In this document: positions 63,638 through 64,000 of the stretch, one piece after another
Numbering within the stretch: position 1 is the stretch's first letter
How the letters are laid out: each line of letters starts with the position of its first letter
NCBI GenBank assembly: GCA_046290675.1
Contig: JBKAHA010000006.1
Coordinates: 1-64,000, forward strand
Direction: 5' to 3'
DNA length: 64,000 nt
DNA from: Aureliella sp046290675
GTDB lineage: Bacteria; Planctomycetota; Planctomycetia; Pirellulales; Pirellulaceae
Notes under the pieces: model-generated
Seen by the model: the letters and a program-made list of their open reading frames with translations, nothing else
What the model was told of the DNA's origin: nothing
The model's database searches: none
Made by a program: the position numbers and the translations under genes

Positions 63638-64000
63638 ATGAACGCGTCTCGATTCTTTTGTGAGCAGTTAGCAACCGGTGAGCTAGAACTCAACGCGGAC
63701 GATTCGCAGCATGCTAGCAATGTGTTACGGCTTCAGGCTGGCGACGCTGTCGAGTTGTTTGATGGCCGGGGGAGCAGCGCGTCGGGAGAACTGATCGAAG
63801 TTCGCAAGCGATGTGTTCGGGTTGAAGTGCGTGCGATTGTTGAGGCAGTCGGGAATGTCGCCGACTTGGAGCTGTTCGTAGCATTACCAAAAGGAGACCG
63901 CCAGAAGGTACTCGTCGATGGCTTGACCCAATTGGGCGTCCGGAAGCTGACACCGCTTCTGTGTGAGCGAGCCGTGGCTCAACCTAAAGACAACGCAATC
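63638..64000 (+). CDS. rsmE: 16S rRNA m3U1498 methyltransferase (partial, runs off the right edge)
   Basis: The first 121 residues are present. M-N-A-S-R-F-F is followed by the PUA-like N-terminal domain (DDSQHASNVLRLQAGDAVELFDGRGSSASGEL) and the start of the SPOUT methyltransferase domain (LFVALPKGDRQKVLVDGLTQLGVRKLTPLLCERAVAQ). That region carries the family's K-G-D-R and Q-L-G-V motifs. It methylates U1498 of 16S rRNA. Confidence 0.93.
   Translation, partial: MNASRFFCEQLATGELELNADDSQHASNVLRLQAGDAVELFDGRGSSASGELIEVRKRCVRVEVRAIVEAVGNVADLELFVALPKGDRQKVLVDGLTQLGVRKLTPLLCERAVAQPKDNAI

Overview
The window looks like chromosomal DNA of a planctomycete, most likely a Pirellulaceae-type marine or sediment organism. 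The evidence is two secreted sulfatases, very large heme-binding (CxxCH) dehydrogenase-like proteins of the PVC type, a Cys/Pro-rich secreted protein, a Gly-rich type II secretion operon, an ammonium transporter fused to a histidine kinase, and agmatine-route polyamine genes. I see no insertion sequence, prophage, CRISPR array or rRNA.

The most notable region is the first 3.8 kb. Positions 234-327 fold as a selenocysteine tRNA: UCA anticodon, UUC-type T-loop, 8-bp variable arm, 6-bp D stem with a 4-nt loop. Beside it lie two genes interrupted by an in-frame TGA exactly at a redox-active position. One is a secreted peroxiredoxin-like protein with a W-U-P-F-C motif (510-1085, minus). The other is a secreted thioredoxin-like protein with a G-C-T-U motif (2677-3831, plus). 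Each TGA is followed at the right distance by a hairpin resembling a bacterial SECIS element. I read this as a selenocysteine island of tRNA plus two exported selenoproteins. A plain stop-codon reading splits both genes and hides the tRNA.

Layout after that: 3.9-16.7 kb holds a sulfatase, a beta-propeller protein, a six-heme c-type cytochrome, a PVC-type heme-binding dehydrogenase, a PQQ-like propeller protein and a small exported protein. Glycerol kinase is at 17.1-18.6 kb. From 34.2 down to 18.7 kb on the minus strand runs a near-complete type II secretion operon (gspD-E-F-G-H-I-J-K-L-M), with a secretin-like protein that shows no visible pore domain. Then come an ATP-grasp enzyme, ftsH, dxr-rseP, gyrA, a DMT-type exporter, a second sulfatase, a DinB-like protein, an SRPBCC protein and a DUF2007 protein. 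From 57.1 to 50.4 kb on the minus strand is a two-gene signalling operon: an Amt-PAS-histidine kinase-REC-REC-HPt fusion, then a REC-PAS-GGDEF-EAL protein, which suggests ammonium sensing coupled to cyclic di-GMP. The right end carries aguB-aguA, bioD, hemH, an SDR, an ExeA-like ATPase and the start of rsmE.

Functional themes are breakdown of sulfated organic matter (sulfatases, cytochromes, protein secretion), envelope redox chemistry (selenoproteins, Cys-rich protein), nitrogen/c-di-GMP signalling, and housekeeping. All calls come from reading the sequence. No database search, folding program or alignment was run.
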